Positions 1 to 11,921 are shown, counted from the stretch's first letter. The stretch is 60,000 nucleotides of DNA from Polytrichum commune (GCA_950295325.1 OX485805.1:56880758-56940757); one strand, 5' to 3'. A program made the numbers and translations. The notes: generated by a model from the letters alone, not told the origin.

Positions 1-1840
1 GCTTTGGTATTTTTTTTCTTCATTGCCATATCTTCTCAATTGGATTTTAAAATTCTCTTACACATGCTACTTCTTAAGAACACATATCTCCACACATTAT
101 GGCCACAACAAAATAATATGCAACCATTGCATGTTGGCTCAATTTTTTCTAACCCTTACTCAACATGATAAAACAAACACAAACTATACCTTCACAGTTT
201 AAAATAACATGTAGTCACCTCTCCTAGCTAAATCATTTTAGATGATAACAACCGATCATATTAAGGAGACTAATAAGATGGTTCATAATGTTATCATAGA
301 TACTTATGATAACTACATGATTCGCATCCATAGAAGTAGATTCTAGATTTGTAGAATCAACTTTCACATTCGTTGGATTATGAAAAGTAAGAGTGGAAAA
401 AACCTTAAGAATATTTAGTTTACTTCAAAAATTGTGGTGCACTACCATAAAGTTTGATCTTATCAAGTACTTTAACTGCACTCATAGATCATAAGAAACT
501 TTAAAATGAAGTAGGTTTGAACTTAAATGAACCACTCACTTTAAAATCTATTTCATAGGTTTCTTCGCAACACCACAAGGATACACAAATTTTGTCTTAT
601 AATATGAAAAATAACCCATTGGAAGGCTCCATGGTCTCAAAATGACACCTTGTTCATTTTTACATGCTCAAGTGCCCTTCTGGTGCCACACTGTTTTGAT
701 CAACAATAAAGTGCTTGCTTCCACATATTAAAGTAGAAATACCATAACTTGTGAAAATAAGGTGATTCACATTGAAGATCTTGTCTGACAATCATGAGAT
801 AATTTTCCAAGATAGACGAGAAGGATTCATGAAGAATGCAAGTTGTTTCATATTTTTCTGCCCTATACAAAAAACTGCTACAATTTTTCAAAGTGGAGAG
901 TTGTCCAACCCCCTACTCGTTCACTACATTCTCCCTACACCAAACACAGTAATCCGCATTTCCATACAGAACATCGCCTAAATCGGTTACCTCGTGAGTA
1001 CATTAACACTTGACTCTCATTGGCTACACTAAGTGTACACACATTGAAGTTGCCGCCGAGTCATGATTGATTTTAGAAATGACACTTCACCATTATGACA
1101 ACGGTCTAGTACACGGCTAGAGGGTGGTTAACGGGTTATGGTATTTCTACCTTAGGGGGGGGGGGACACAAAAAAAGGGAGGCACTGTGCAAGCCATGAC
1201 GACCCCTTTGGAAACCCAAAAAGAACCTGCTAAAGGCCCAGCCCCACCTGACTTTTGAGGGTTCCGGTTGTAAACCGGAAACGTGGCCGGGGTTGTAAGC
1301 CCGGCCGTGTTCAAACTTTCCAATTTTTTTTTCCAGGCTATTATGGGGCCTTGGTATCTACAGCTGATTTTATTTTAATATGCTCTCGAACTTGTGGCTT
1401 GTTTCGAGAGAGTTTGGGCGCATCCATCTTGTCCAACAATATGTATCTTCTTAATCTAACACGGTATTTTTTTGTCTTCACAATGCGGTGGTCTCTCGCC
1501 GCATCTTGCTTTCTTGCAAGCCATCGAACGGAAACCAAGTTCCTTGCAATTTGTCGGTGAAGAGACGGAAATCGAAACCTGCTACGGCTATCGTCGCTTG
1601 AAATTTTGGTTTCCTTCAGGTTCGCAACCCCCCTTCCTTTGCTAAGCCTCCCAGCTGTGTGTGTATGTAATCGCAGTGTCTGGTAATTGCAAGCCGTAAT
1701 CGCAAGTAGTAATCGCTCTCCTTATCATCTGTCTGAGTTCTCAACCTGCTCTGTCTGTCTGTGTTCAACCTCCGAATGCCACTTTTCGGTGACGAGGTAC
1801 CCAGTCAGCTTCTCCTGATTACTTTCTCTAAGCACACACG
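1..1840. other. AT-rich stretch without a recognisable gene
   Basis: No reading frame here resembles a known protein and no exon chain could be built. Bases 1-1100 are AT-rich. Bases 1150-1180 hold a run of G followed by A. Bases 1230-1800 are more GC-balanced and could be a transcribed leader, but nothing proves it. Confidence 0.5.
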
Positions 1841-1847
1841 ATCAATG

Positions 1848-2078
1848 ATCGGGGAGAACCGGCAGTTAGTTGCAGATGAGCCGGTTGAGTTTGAGAAATA
1901 ACCGGTTGAAGTTCAAGACTGCAGGAGAATTACCGATCGCTTTAGAGGAATTTATGGAATATACCTCAAATCAATATATAGAAACCGAAGGATGTCATCA
2001 ACATGTAACCGGTTGGACTTGCAAACACTAGGATCTCAACCGATGAAGCCCAAAAACCTCCCCGACCACTGCACACGA
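1848..2078 (+). repeat. Dispersed repeat R1, copy a
   Basis: About 230 bp shared with copies near 2895, 6566, 14830 and 24215. Shared landmarks in order are CCGGTTGAGTTTGAGAAATA, GGAGAATTACCGATC, ATACCTCAAAT, CAACATGTAACCGGTTGG, CACTAGGATCT and GCCCAAAAAC. The two outer edges are weakly inverted (GGGGAGAA at one end, GGGGAGG read back from the other), so a MITE-like or LTR-like origin is possible. A short fragment in opposite orientation (TTGGTCAAAATCCTAGTGTT) follows at 2180-2200. No coding capacity. Confidence 0.75.
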
Positions 2079-2659
2079 TTACACTGCTGCAACAGCTATG
2101 AGCTGTTTCTGAACGGCCAACAAAACGAAGGCGCTTCTGCAGTTGAGATGCAATGTCCAGGAGATTTCTGGGCATGATTGGTCAAAATCCTAGTGTTTCT
2201 CTGTCCGGTCTGCGATTTTCCATCAACTGCCATGGTTGTTAGAGTTAAGGCTGCCGAAAACATGTCATTAAGTAAAACTCAGCTCCTGTCAATATGGTGG
2301 CTAGCATGTTGTAGGTTTAGCGCACCGGAAATATCGGCACATGCTTAAGGTTGTTAGATGCCGGAGGGAGGCTCAGAGGTTAACAACCTCCCCACACCTG
2401 GTGGTGGTGAGGTCAGTTGGCGACTCCCACCGGCAAGGTTGAATTTTTAAAGAGCTTTACAGCAGTGGCAGCGATTGGTCACATCGGTCCTGCCACTCGC
2501 TCGTTCGCTGATGTGCAATGTAATTCCGCCCCATTAGATAATTTTGAGCGAGATAATTTCGCACTACTAGATAATTTCGAGCGAGATAATTCACTACGTT
2601 TTCACCTTCGCAATGAATGAGTTTACACAGAGGCCATAAATTCATATCTCTCTATAACT

Positions 2660-2876
2660 ACACTAAATATGATATTTAGGCAAAGCTTACTATTTAGAAT
2701 TACGCAATGCTATATTTATTTACTGTACATCTCATATTTTACCAACAAATGTTAAATTTGGTAGTTTGGACATTATAAAACATTGACAACTTTACTTGGT
2801 AAAAACTTATTTCATTAGTAAAAGGATATAGCACCGTGTAAATCCAAATAGTAAGTCACACTAAATATCATATTTG
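2660..2876. repeat. Segment bounded by ACACTAAATAT ends (family R3)
   Basis: ACACTAAATATGATATTTAG at 2660 and ACACTAAATATCATATTT at 2858 bracket an AT-rich non-coding segment. The same near-palindromic end occurs at 41154 and 55514, and a variant occurs at both ends of 21224-21608. It is probably a non-autonomous DNA element family. The two ends here are in the same orientation, so these may be two partial copies rather than one complete element. Confidence 0.45.
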
Positions 2877-2894
2877 ACTAATCGTCCATGAAGA

Positions 2895-3490
2895 TTTCTT
2901 TGGTATGATCGGTTGAAATTCTATTCTTTCCAAGTCCTATTGGTTACATGTTGCGTGAACTTTCGGTTTTTTATTTATTAATTTGAGGTATATTCTCTAT
3001 ATTCCTCTAGAACGCTTGATAAGTTTTGTGAGGTCTTGTTCAACCGGGTTATTTCTCAAACTCACTAGTTCATCTTTGTAACTTAAGGTACAAAATTGTC
3101 GTGAAGTCTCAAACTTCAACTGGGATATTTCTCAAACTCATTGGTTCAACTTTGTAACTTAAGGTACAAAATTCTCATGAAGTCTCGAACTTCAACCGGG
3201 CCATTTCTCAAAATCAACCGGTGCATCTTTGTAACTTTAAGTACCAAATTCTCGTGAAGTCTCGAACTTCAACCGGGTCATTTCTCAAAATCAACCAGTG
3301 CATCTTTGTAACTTTAGGTACTCAATTCTCTTGAAGTCTTGAACTTCAACTGGGTTATTTCTCAAAATCAACCAATTCATCTTTGTAACTTTAGGTACCA
3401 AATTCTCCTGAAGTCTCAAACTTCAACCGGATTATTTCTCAAAATCAACTAGTTCATCTGGAAGTAACCGTCGGTTCTCCCCGGTTCTCG
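2895..3490 (-). repeat. Dispersed repeat R1, copy b, expanded
   Basis: R1 in reverse orientation relative to copy a. The part from GATCGGTTGAAATTC through GGTTACATGTTG and TTTGAGGTATATTC runs to about 3050. The rest, AACTTCAACCGGGT followed by ATTTCTCAAA, is amplified into the 77-bp array listed separately. The copy ends at 3470-3490 with CGTCGGTTCTCCCCGGTT, matching the outer edge of copy a. Confidence 0.75.
3050..3460. repeat. 77-bp minisatellite inside R1
   Basis: Just over five imperfect units with landmarks CATCTTTGTAACTT at 3071, 3147, 3224, 3301 and 3378, plus a truncated start at 3455 (spacings 76 or 77). Each unit reads TTTGTAACTTTAGGTAC, AAATTCTCGTGAAGTCT, AACTTCAACCGGGT, ATTTCTCAAAATCAACC. 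It overlaps the R1 end that is single-copy elsewhere, so it arose by amplification within this copy. Confidence 0.9.
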
Positions 3491-3868
3491 CCCACACTTA
3501 CTGGCAGCAATGAACAAAGTTTGCCCTTTCACTACTGCCCACCACCAATATGTGTGGGCAGCCTATAACTCTCTGTTTATCACTGCCACGCCCCCTGTTA
3601 GCTTGGATTGTGATTTAGTTACCAACGCTGGTGGGAAGGCACAGTAAATAAACATCCTGCCCACACTTAAAACTTCAAAGATAGCGTCAAGTGGGACTGG
3701 GCCTTAAGTGGAGAGTAACGAACATTGAATGAATAGCATATAATTCTAACAATCCTCAAGAGGATCACCCTGCACCCCTTTCATTCCTAGACACAACCTC
3801 TTGCATCACTATAGCTCTACATTGCACCAAGAAAATCAAACGTCCTATTTGCCCTCCCGTCCTTGTGT

Positions 3869-4209
3869 GGAGGCTATACACGTTCGAAATCGTCCGTTTG
3901 CAAAATGGACTTTGGTGGGCCAAGGTAAACGAAATTTGGCCTTAACATGTATTTGATCTTGAGAAGATTGGTTTCAAGGTTGGTTCCTCTTTTAATGGGT
4001 AGAATCATCCATTTTCAATTTCCATCCAAGATAACGGTTTTGTAAGGCTTCAAACCTTTGTTTATGATCGGAGTTGAAAACGAACTTTTTAAACCAATAA
4101 AAGAGGGAACCGAGCTCCTCAGGGTTAGACACACATTAAGACCGATTCTCTTACCTTGGCCCACCAAACTACATTTTGAAACCAAAGGTTTCGAACGTGT
4201 GTGGCCTCC
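3869..4209. mobile_element. Non-autonomous element with about 95-bp inverted repeats
   Basis: The left end (GGAGGCTATACACGTTCGAA, later TTTGGTGGGCCAAGGTAA) and the reverse complement of the right end (GGAGGCCACACACGTTCGAA, later TTTGGTGGGCCAAGGTAA) align over about 95 bases. The unit is 341 bp and has no coding frame. Long inverted repeats recall Mutator-like MITEs. The flanking 8-9 bases do not give a clear target-site duplication, so the superfamily is unassigned. Confidence 0.75.
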
Positions 4210-6560
4210 CCTTCAAGGAGATCTATATGCATGTCCATAAACTTCCTCACCCAAGTTATACCACATTCAATTCAAGATTTTGTTGTGCCAAGAGTGTACC
4301 TTTCAATATGAATATAATCTTAATAATTCTCTTGCCCAAAGGAGTAGGTAGGTGTACTACATGAACACTATTAAATGTACTTGAGGTAGATAAGGCTAAT
4401 TCAATTAGCTTCCTTAATTAGAAACCTACTTTTGGCTCCTAATTGACGGTACAACTACTCCAATTCAGTGGGTGAGTAATATATGATGATTTAACTGCCA
4501 CCTTGACGGTGTTTGGGTTAGTCACCTTCACAAAAGTCAAACTACAACCACCATGCATCCTCCATACTATGGGGTGCTATCCACGAGCTATGACATGCTT
4601 GATTTTTGTTGATGAGGTGGGAAAATTAGAAAGTGGCATGTGGATGTGAGGTGTTGACCAACGTGTATTGTGGGTATTCTATAACGAAAAGCCAATCCAC
4701 CAACATTTTATATTACATGAGACCACTTTAGAGACATGACATAGCCAATATTGACATTAAACCTAGTTTTCATTGGCAAATGACACATGTAAAATTTGCT
4801 AATGATGTCATTCACTTACACAACATTGCATCATAAAAGAGTTTCACTTATAACACCATATTGGGACGCAAAGAATTTTTGATTCTAACGCCTAGATTGA
4901 CACCATCCTCAACTTTGATTTCAACAATTTCAAATTCTTTGGTCATGATTCGCAATTGCTAACCTGTTGAAGCTTCTAATCATTGAACCCATCGGCTAAA
5001 TGATTCCATGGAGCTGGAGGTGTTCACATTAGCCTCATCTACCTTAGGTATCTAAGGATGCCCTAGTGATGTCAAAAGAAAAGAAAAGGTATGGTCTTGG
5101 TTGTCTATGACCCAACGAGCCTTTTGGAGCAATGGAGCATGGCTCTTATGTGAGATTCCGATGCCCTAGTTGTACTTTTTATCGCAATAAAATGACATGA
5201 AATTGATATTAAATTTTGGGAAGCCATAAGGCTAATGAGACTAGAAGTACAATAAGATGGTGTCAAACTGGTTAATTTCCTAGAGTGGCGGAGTGTGGTA
5301 GCCTCCATAAGATAGAGGTTAATCTCGATTTGATGGTCCAATTGAGAGAAAGACTTGAGACTTCCTAATCCTACATTCTCAATCTCTAATGGGGTGATAT
5401 AGGGGACACTCCAGTAGAAAATGTGCCATTTTTAGCTACATTATAAGAGAAAAAGTGTCATCATCTATATAATCAACCACCATTCAATTTCAAAGGCAAG
5501 TCTATGATTCGAGGTGTGGTAAGTAGCAATGATCTTGCGTTGTGGTGGTGTCAGTGGTTGCTTCAATGGCAAGGGAAATAAATTTCTTCAAAAGAAATGG
5601 GGTGTAAGCAAAGTAAATTAGATCAAAAGTAGCTTTGCTCCTTCATTTTTGAAGATTTTCATTGAAGAGCATGAAAGTGTTGCAACTTATCATTATTTTA
5701 GAATGAAAATGATGCCCTCAATCATATATTCTTATAAATATATTTGAAAAATTTGAAAGAAAATAATAGATACATTATATGGAAAGTACATGTGAAATGC
5801 AACTATCTGACTTTCATTTGGATGTAATTCTCTTATCACCCATGATACGGTCAACCATAGTGGAGGTATTTGAGTGAACCAAATATATTCAACCAACCAT
5901 GTGGGAATCTAGGACTTGCCCTTGGGGGAGATAAGTTAAGTGCCGGCCGGCTTGTCCGCACCCATTCAAGATGTTCATTTTCGAAAGGAGGTAGTATTCG
6001 TCGGGGTCCCTCTAATTCTCGTGATGCCCACTTCAAGATTGCAAACCAACTCGAAAATGTAGCGATACCATGATTCACACCGGTGGCAACATTGAGGTTG
6101 TGTTTCTTTCTTTTTGGATGTACTTCTCATTATGTAAACAATTATCTTCAACTATGGGAGAGTTGATAATATGGAAGTCTAAGATTATATGGAGGGCACC
6201 ATTGTGTTGAAAATTGAAAGCATGCTTCTAATGCAATTTCAAGCCACTTTATGCTTACTTTCCAGAATGTTGATGTCACTTCCAACATTTTTTGGTCACT
6301 TGTATTTTTCTGGTATGTATTTTACCCTTCACAGAAATTGATATTCTCAATCTTCAATTGATTGTTAACAAATGTAGCTTCTTCTATCTCTTGGCCCTTC
6401 TTAATTGGTACAAGATTAGGTTCAAAGACCTTGAAATAGCCTAGATTTGAGACGAATCCCGGCCACTAACCTATAGGGGATATAAGTTCTCATGTTTGGA
6501 CACATGAGAGGTGCACATGTTTGCAACAATTTCCATTCGCCCACTTTCCCAACCCTTTGT
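4210..6560. other. Intergenic, no recognised gene
   Basis: No exon or protein family could be recognised. Bases 5185-5262 share a weak AT-rich similarity with 36688-36760 (ATGAAATTGAT followed by GGGAAGCC or GAGAAGCC), which suggests an old dispersed repeat. Confidence 0.45.
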
Positions 6561-6565
6561 CAATG

Positions 6566-6785
6566 TCCCACTGGCGGCTAGTTACAGATGAACCAGTTGA
6601 GTTTGAGAAATAACTGGTTGAAATTTGAGACTTCAGGAGAATTACCGATCATTTGAGAGGAATCTATAAAAGAATATACCTCAAATGAATGAAAGTAAAA
6701 CCGGAAGATGTCAACATGTAACCGGTTGGATTTAGAATCACTAGGATCTTGACCGACAATGCCCAAAAACTTCTTGGGCAATGGT
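6566..6785 (+). repeat. Dispersed repeat R1, copy c
   Basis: Same orientation as the copy at 1848. It contains CAGTTGAGTTTGAGAAATAA, GGAGAATTACCGATCATTTG, ATACCTCAAATGAATG, CAACATGTAACCGGTTGG, CACTAGGATCTTGACCG and GCCCAAAAACTTCTTGGGCA. No 77-bp expansion is present. Confidence 0.75.
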
Positions 6786-7185
6786 CCCACCTACTTCCGC
6801 TTGTGGGCCTCAAAGAAATTAGCAGGCAGGCTAGTGGATAATGAAAATGTGCATCTCAAGGATGATCCAAAATGCCACTATGATTTCGAGCTCAGGGAGG
6901 AGGACCCTAGAAATGCTTTCCTAGGAGTTTGGTTATGTACCTAAAGGTTTCCAATGTACCTATTTTACTTGGTATTATAGAAGGTTGCAAACATTGGAAT
7001 TTGGAGCATGGTTCATTGATCCTACAATAATGAACCCTGTATTAACGTGATGTTTGTTTCTAGACACCATTGACTTCGTAGTTTTTATTGGCCACTGGAG
7101 TTTGCAAGAAAACAAAGGGTAAAGTTCCATGGCGGCTTCACTGCTTTTGTCCTAAGGTAGATGGGTCTTAAATGGTTACTTTTCC

Positions 7186-7495
7186 GTGTGATCCACTTCT
7201 CCTAGGATATGAAACACGCGATTAGTACAAGATGGTTTGCAGATCCAAATCGAGGCCGTAGCTGCTTTCCTCATAATTTTGGAGCTCTCATCAATATCTT
7301 ATTTATTATCAAAATGAAGATTCTTATGTTCAATAAATGATCATGTAGGTCTCCCCTTCAATTTATATTAACTATTGAACCTAGAATAATTATCATATTT
7401 TGAACATGTAGTCCAATCTCTTTTAAACACGTGCCTTTTTGGTATCTGTTCTTGGAACCACACCTACCCACATACCACTCAGTGATGGTATCTGA
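7186..7495 (+). repeat. Dispersed repeat R7, copy a
   Basis: About 300 bp shared with 26603-26905 and, interrupted, with 19500-20125. Landmarks: ATTAGTACAAGATGG, CCTCATAATTTTGGAGCTC, TTATTATCAAAATGAAGA, TGTAGTCCAATCTCTT, TCTGTTCTTGGAACCACACC. No reading frame was recognised. Confidence 0.75.
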
Positions 7496-8221
7496 TTAAG
7501 AGAAGTAACCGAATTAGACACTTCTACCTTATTAGTGTGGGAGGAGGGTTAGGAGGGGCATGATCAATTACAATAGAGTGCAATATACATGCATGGTCAC
7601 GGGTAGATCACTCCATTGTCAAGTTGAACACCACGTGCGACCAAAAAAAATCTTCTTTTGGTAAGTTGCACCACCAAAATGGGTCAAAATTTTATCAAAA
7701 AAATTTCATGAGTAGATATACACAGTACCTATGACATAGTCAAAAGTGGTAACTAAATTTGATGATTTTTTTTTCATAAAACATACCGTTTCTAACTAGA
7801 ATGACACATAGATGAACTAAAACAATTACTACAAATAATAAAGATGACTAAAAATTTCAAAAAAAGTATACAAAAGATACTATCAATGGTTATGTATATG
7901 TAGAAAAAATATCATAAATTTTAAAATTATATATGGCATGTAATATAGGGGTAGCAAACTTTGTCCGCACGTGGTGCCAACTTGACAATGAAGTGACCTC
8001 CCCGTGTGCATGGTCCAGAAAGAAGAAGATGATGAATACGGTTCTCAATGACTGAAAACAAGGTGGATCGATTGATCGACCTCCCAACTGACTGCAACAT
8101 ACGACAGCTTTCAACCTCCAAAACTCTCATTTAGTTTTGGAGGTCAATATTTTGGTGAGGCCTCTTAGAGTCAAGTAAAGAGGTACTAGGAAACCTAGAT
8201 CTGCAAGATCATGCAATAGTC
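7496..8221. other. Intergenic, no recognised gene
   Basis: AT-rich to about 7940, then more balanced. No recognisable coding sequence before the glycosyltransferase fragment that starts at 8222. Confidence 0.4.
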
Positions 8222-8487
8222 ATGAACTTATGATCATTATGTCTAAATGGTATCTGAGAGCTTCCTCAACTGTGACCCCCAATGCTTTCAGGTCCAGAGC
8301 TCCACTGACGAACTCACGTGCAAACAAGCAACAAAATGCAACAATTTTGGGCTGTTGTTGTATGTGTCCGTCCAATAGCTGGTCCTTATGCCCATAACTT
8401 AGCTGAAGGGCACTGTCTTTACATTCCATTCTCGATTCACCAAGTTGCTCTTGGATCACGCAGACAAGCATTGCAATATTCACGTTG
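8222..8487 (-). pseudogene. 3' fragment of a Core-2/I-branching glycosyltransferase gene
   Basis: Translated on the minus strand, this resembles the last 80 or so residues of the intact glycosyltransferase at 9261-11921. Shared pieces are NVN then IQEQ, YGH then QL, CLFARxF, GALDLKxL and VxEALRY. The fragment keeps part of the conserved C-terminal FARKF motif but has none of the catalytic part upstream. Its 5' edge stops about 17 bases from the start of another repeat at 8504. The original stop position is lost and the frame runs on for several codons. It lies 0.8 kb downstream of the intact gene in the same orientation, so it is most simply a truncated tandem duplicate. Confidence 0.8.
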
Positions 8488-8503
8488 GGGAGCTGGTAAG
8501 TCT

Positions 8504-8795
8504 CTCATGTCCCGATCACACCAGACTTTCCGTCTAGTTCCAACTGTGAAATTGCTGGGGATTATGTTGAGAAATAGATGTTGGCCCGCCACTTTTCACA
8601 GTATTGCAGTCGGAGATGTTGACGGATGGTGTCATAAGTGGCTGGTGTGATTAGCCCCTCAATAGTCTCAATGAGGGTAGGGATGGGCGCTTTCCTACAT
8701 TCAATAGCTTTTATAAGGGCCTTGGGGGGGTTCGAACCTGGACCATTGTACAATCACATGACACTTACTCCTTACCAATGTTACAATTGGCCCAC
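8504..8795 (-). repeat. Dispersed repeat R5, copy a, with tRNA-like head
   Basis: Bases 8504-8640 match 59591-59735 and, in the other orientation, 45922-46080 (landmarks TCACACCAGACTTTCCGTC, GTGAAATTGCTGGGGATTAT, CAGTCGGAGATGTTGACGG). On the minus strand the opposite end has a B-box, GGTTCGAACCC (8738-8728), and an A-box-like TTGTAACATTGGTAAGG (8786-8770), as in a Pol III tRNA-derived SINE. The block starting TCATGTCCC could instead be an LTR end that landed next to a tRNA relic, since the other copies do not show the head. Confidence 0.6.
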
Positions 8796-9260
8796 ACACC
8801 TGAAGGTGTCCACTACGCACATTTGATAAACACTCCTAGTTGGCTACCTAGTTGTATTACTTTGGCAATCTTTGTTACTACCTATTGACTACGTTTGGTT
8901 ACCTAGTTAAGTGATAGAAGGCTCCCTGCATATCTTGACGTTAAGCAGAGAGTTCAACAATTCTTGTATTAAATCCTATCCAGTTTGAAATTATATAACG
9001 ATGAGTGGGTCACTTCCCTGCATCCACATTGCGGATGTAAAAATGCATTTACAGATGCAGATGCAGGATGAGTGGCCTTGCCCTTAGGTCATATCGACCT
9101 TACTAGTACCTTGAATAGAGCCCAAGCTCAACAGTGGGCAGTAGTCTGTGAACGAAGAGGCTTTTCTGTATGTCTGCTCCCTTGAGGAAGACAACATTAT
9201 AATGTCATCATCATGTTGTAAAATTGTGGGATGATCTGAGTTTGTGTTCTAGTTCTAGTT

Positions 9261-11921
9261 CTAGTATCCGAGAGCTTCCCGAACTGTGAGCAATGTTTTG
9301 AGATCGGCAGCTCCACCAGCAAACTTGCGTGCAAACAACCAACACGACGCGTTTGGACTGCCGTTGTAAGTGCACGAGAGCTGATTCTCATGTCCGTAGT
9401 AGTGCGTAATTGTGTACATTCCGTCCTCGTTTTTCCGTTGCTCTTGGATCGTGCGGATGAGTGTGGCATTCACGTTGGTCGAGTTGAAAAGCTGCGGGTG
9501 ACCGGAGTTGACTTTGCTCCAATCCACGTACATGACACTCCGGTTGGCGATCCCGGAGGGGTCGGCCACATGCATCAAGGTGGGGATATAGATCTCGCAT
9601 GAGATCGCATACCGCTTCCATGCAAGTTCGAACTTGGTGAAGATGTGTGAGTCGCCCACGATGAAGCCCGCATGGCGGCGGTGCACTGTGATCCACACCT
9701 CGCCCTTGCGAATCTGGTCTTCCCGTAGTTGGGGTGCTTGGTCCTCGCGCCACTGGGTCCTCCACCAGTCCCACGGGTAGAATGACTCTACAAAGCTTAG
9801 GTTGGAGCCCATGAGGTAGTTGTACACAAACGGGAACGGGCGCACGGGGATGGACGTCTCGCACTGCACAGTGAACCACTCGTTTGGCACGTTGGTGTCA
9901 AGTAGTGCGTACGCGAGGGCACGGCGCACCGCAGCCGGCTCCGAGATTGTGAACCGTTCGAGCTGCTTGCTCGGGATTTTGCGCCCGTGGAAGAGGGAGC
10001 TCTCGGGGTACGTGTGGTTTGCATGGTGGGGGTGGACATAGAGGGAGTATTTTCCTTCGTGGCCTTTGAAGAATGCTCGCCACAATGACTCGAGCGGCAC
10101 CTCATCTGGACGCGATCATCCATAGTCACATGTCAACACATGCCCACTTGCATGTAATAGCAATAACATCAGACTGTCACAACTTGACTATTACAAAGAT
10201 TTTATTACCCATTTGGTATTTGAGATGGCAATCCAGAAGTTGAGAAGAGGACGACTTCCCAAAAGCATAATCTTCACCCTCGTATACCCTTAAATGAAGC
10301 CATCGATCTCCATGACCGAAGACCCCAAGGAGAGGGCACCAAAATGGGTATTCCGTAAATTCCCTCTGGGCCTCCCAGGTCCAAAGGGGGCTACCTAGTC
10401 CAAAGATAGTAATACTGATCACTACACTGCCATTAGGATCATTTGTGTTTTTTAATTTACACACACACACACACATAATAGAAAAATATAACTTTTGTTT
10501 AGTTAGGTCGTTTGGGACAACTTGGAGGAGATATTCTATCATGATCCTACACAAGTAACATTTCTTATTTATCAAGTCCTTGGTTGAGATGATGCATGTC
10601 CAGCTCAGGCTTTGCGAGTCTCGACACAACTCTCCAAGAAGCAGTTGGGTTTCAATTATGGAACTTGACCTGTCGACAGATAGAATTTCACACCATGAAT
10701 CTCCGTCACATTATACACTCCAGTGTTCAATAAGCGATCGAGACTCCCTCAAGCTCCTAGAAATGCAACATTTCGAGGAAGAATTACTAACAGCCTGTCA
10801 AGTTTCCAAGCTCACAACTTCCTCTGACGATGATTAAGCTAGCCTGGGCTCACTTGGGATGATTTCAAATGATGGAAGTCTAGTACTTGTCGTCAGATCT
10901 CCCACAAAAATTCCACCTTCCAACCTCCGTCACATTCACTCTGTTCAACAATCGACGACAATCCCTCGAGCTCCTATAATGGCAGGTTTTGAGGAAGAAT
11001 CAAAGGATCTTTCCTTCGCATTCCCCGACTGGCGGATTGAGCTGGGCTAGTCTAGTAACTGTCAAATTCATCGAGGAATTGTCCACGGACGCACTTAGCA
11101 CCATAAACATTTCACTCTTGCTTCAACTGTCGAATCGAGCTTTCATGTGGATTGGTGAGGCTCTCAATATAGCTTAAGCCTTGACGGAAAGCTTGTCAAA
11201 CTGAGTATCAAACTCCCGAAGAAGACTTAGTAATTGCAAGTGTTCAATAAACGACGAGACTCCATCAAGCTCCAGCTACAGTTGCAAACTAGTTTAGAGG
11301 AAGGAGAGGATTTCTCCGAGTTAGCGTTCCCTGACTGACGGTGGAGGTTAGGGGTGAGTAGACTAGAGACTGACAAATTCATTGGGGAGTTAAGTGTCTC
11401 AAACACAAGCACGCACCTAGCACCAGAAACAAGAAGGCGATACGAGGTGGGCCGGGTGCCATGGGTTGCTTGGATGCATGATGCGCTGCACAGAGGGCCG
11501 CCTGGTCGCTAGCATTCGCGGTCATAGCCATCCAGTACTCGCTCCATGATCTTCCATACGCCTCTCGGTGCTCGATGCACTGCCACACATCCGCATCGCC
11601 TGCCGGGAACACTGTGTTGTCCATATGATCATCACCACCGAGTCCACTACTTGACACACTGCCTGCAGATCTCAACATGAAACGGTCACTTTGATCTGAT
11701 GAATTATAGAGTGCTTCTTGTTCTCCTCTCTCGATGTTCACCTGCACCTGATGAAACCAGTCTCTCGCGGGAGTCGTGAACGCGGCGGCAATCCATTGGC
11801 GGCAGCTCAGTAGCTGCACCCACAAGACCAGCAGCAGCACCAGGGTGACCACAAGATACTTGTACGTCACGAATCTGCACTTGATGATCTCCGTCTCCAT
11901 CATTCCTCCACAAATTCCCAA
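9261..11921 (-). CDS. Core-2/I-branching (DUF266, GT14-like) glycosyltransferase
   Basis: A type II membrane glycosyltransferase expected in the Golgi; donor and acceptor cannot be told from sequence. Two exons are inferred: 11921-11417 and 10105-9261, joined in frame (donor CTAG/GTGCGT, acceptor TCCAG/ATGAG, phase 1). They give 449 residues and a TAG stop. A hydrophobic anchor lies at about residues 22-38 after a short cytosolic tail. The family domain starts at PPRIAFLFLVLDEVPLESLW (residue 158). It continues through FFKGHEGKYSLYVH, VYNYLMGSNLSF, RKGEVWITVHRRHA (301-314), YIPTLMHVADPSGIAN (341 on), YVDW, and ends with CWLFARKF (423-430). Several N-glycosylation sequons lie in the lumenal part. 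The usual DSCxPLH-like segment is replaced by QCETSIPV, so this is a divergent member. The start could be Met1, Met7 or Met8; METEIIKCRFVT (from Met8) is the part repeated in the leader copy upstream. The family match is clear; function is inferred. Confidence 0.88.
10680..11390. repeat. Three degenerate tandem repeats in the glycosyltransferase intron
   Basis: Three copies lie at about 10720-10830, 10940-11060 and 11240-11385. Shared pieces: TGTTCAATAAGCGATCGAGA, TGTTCAACAATCGACGAC, TGTTCAATAAACGACGAGA, each followed by CTCCCTCAAGCTCC or a variant, then GAGGAAG. The second and third also share GCATTCCCCGACTGGCGG / GCGTTCCCTGACTGACGG and CAAATTCATCGAGGA / CAAATTCATTGGGGA. All are inside the intron and have no continuous frame. 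Confidence 0.75.

Noticed and set aside
8728-8786. A possible tRNA gene on the minus strand
   Set aside because: A and B boxes are present, but the acceptor and anticodon stems do not pair; better explained as a SINE head.
9388-10129. Two minus-strand frames of 163 and 110 codons overlapping the glycosyltransferase
   Set aside because: Alternative frames of the second exon; Pro/Arg-rich shadow translations.
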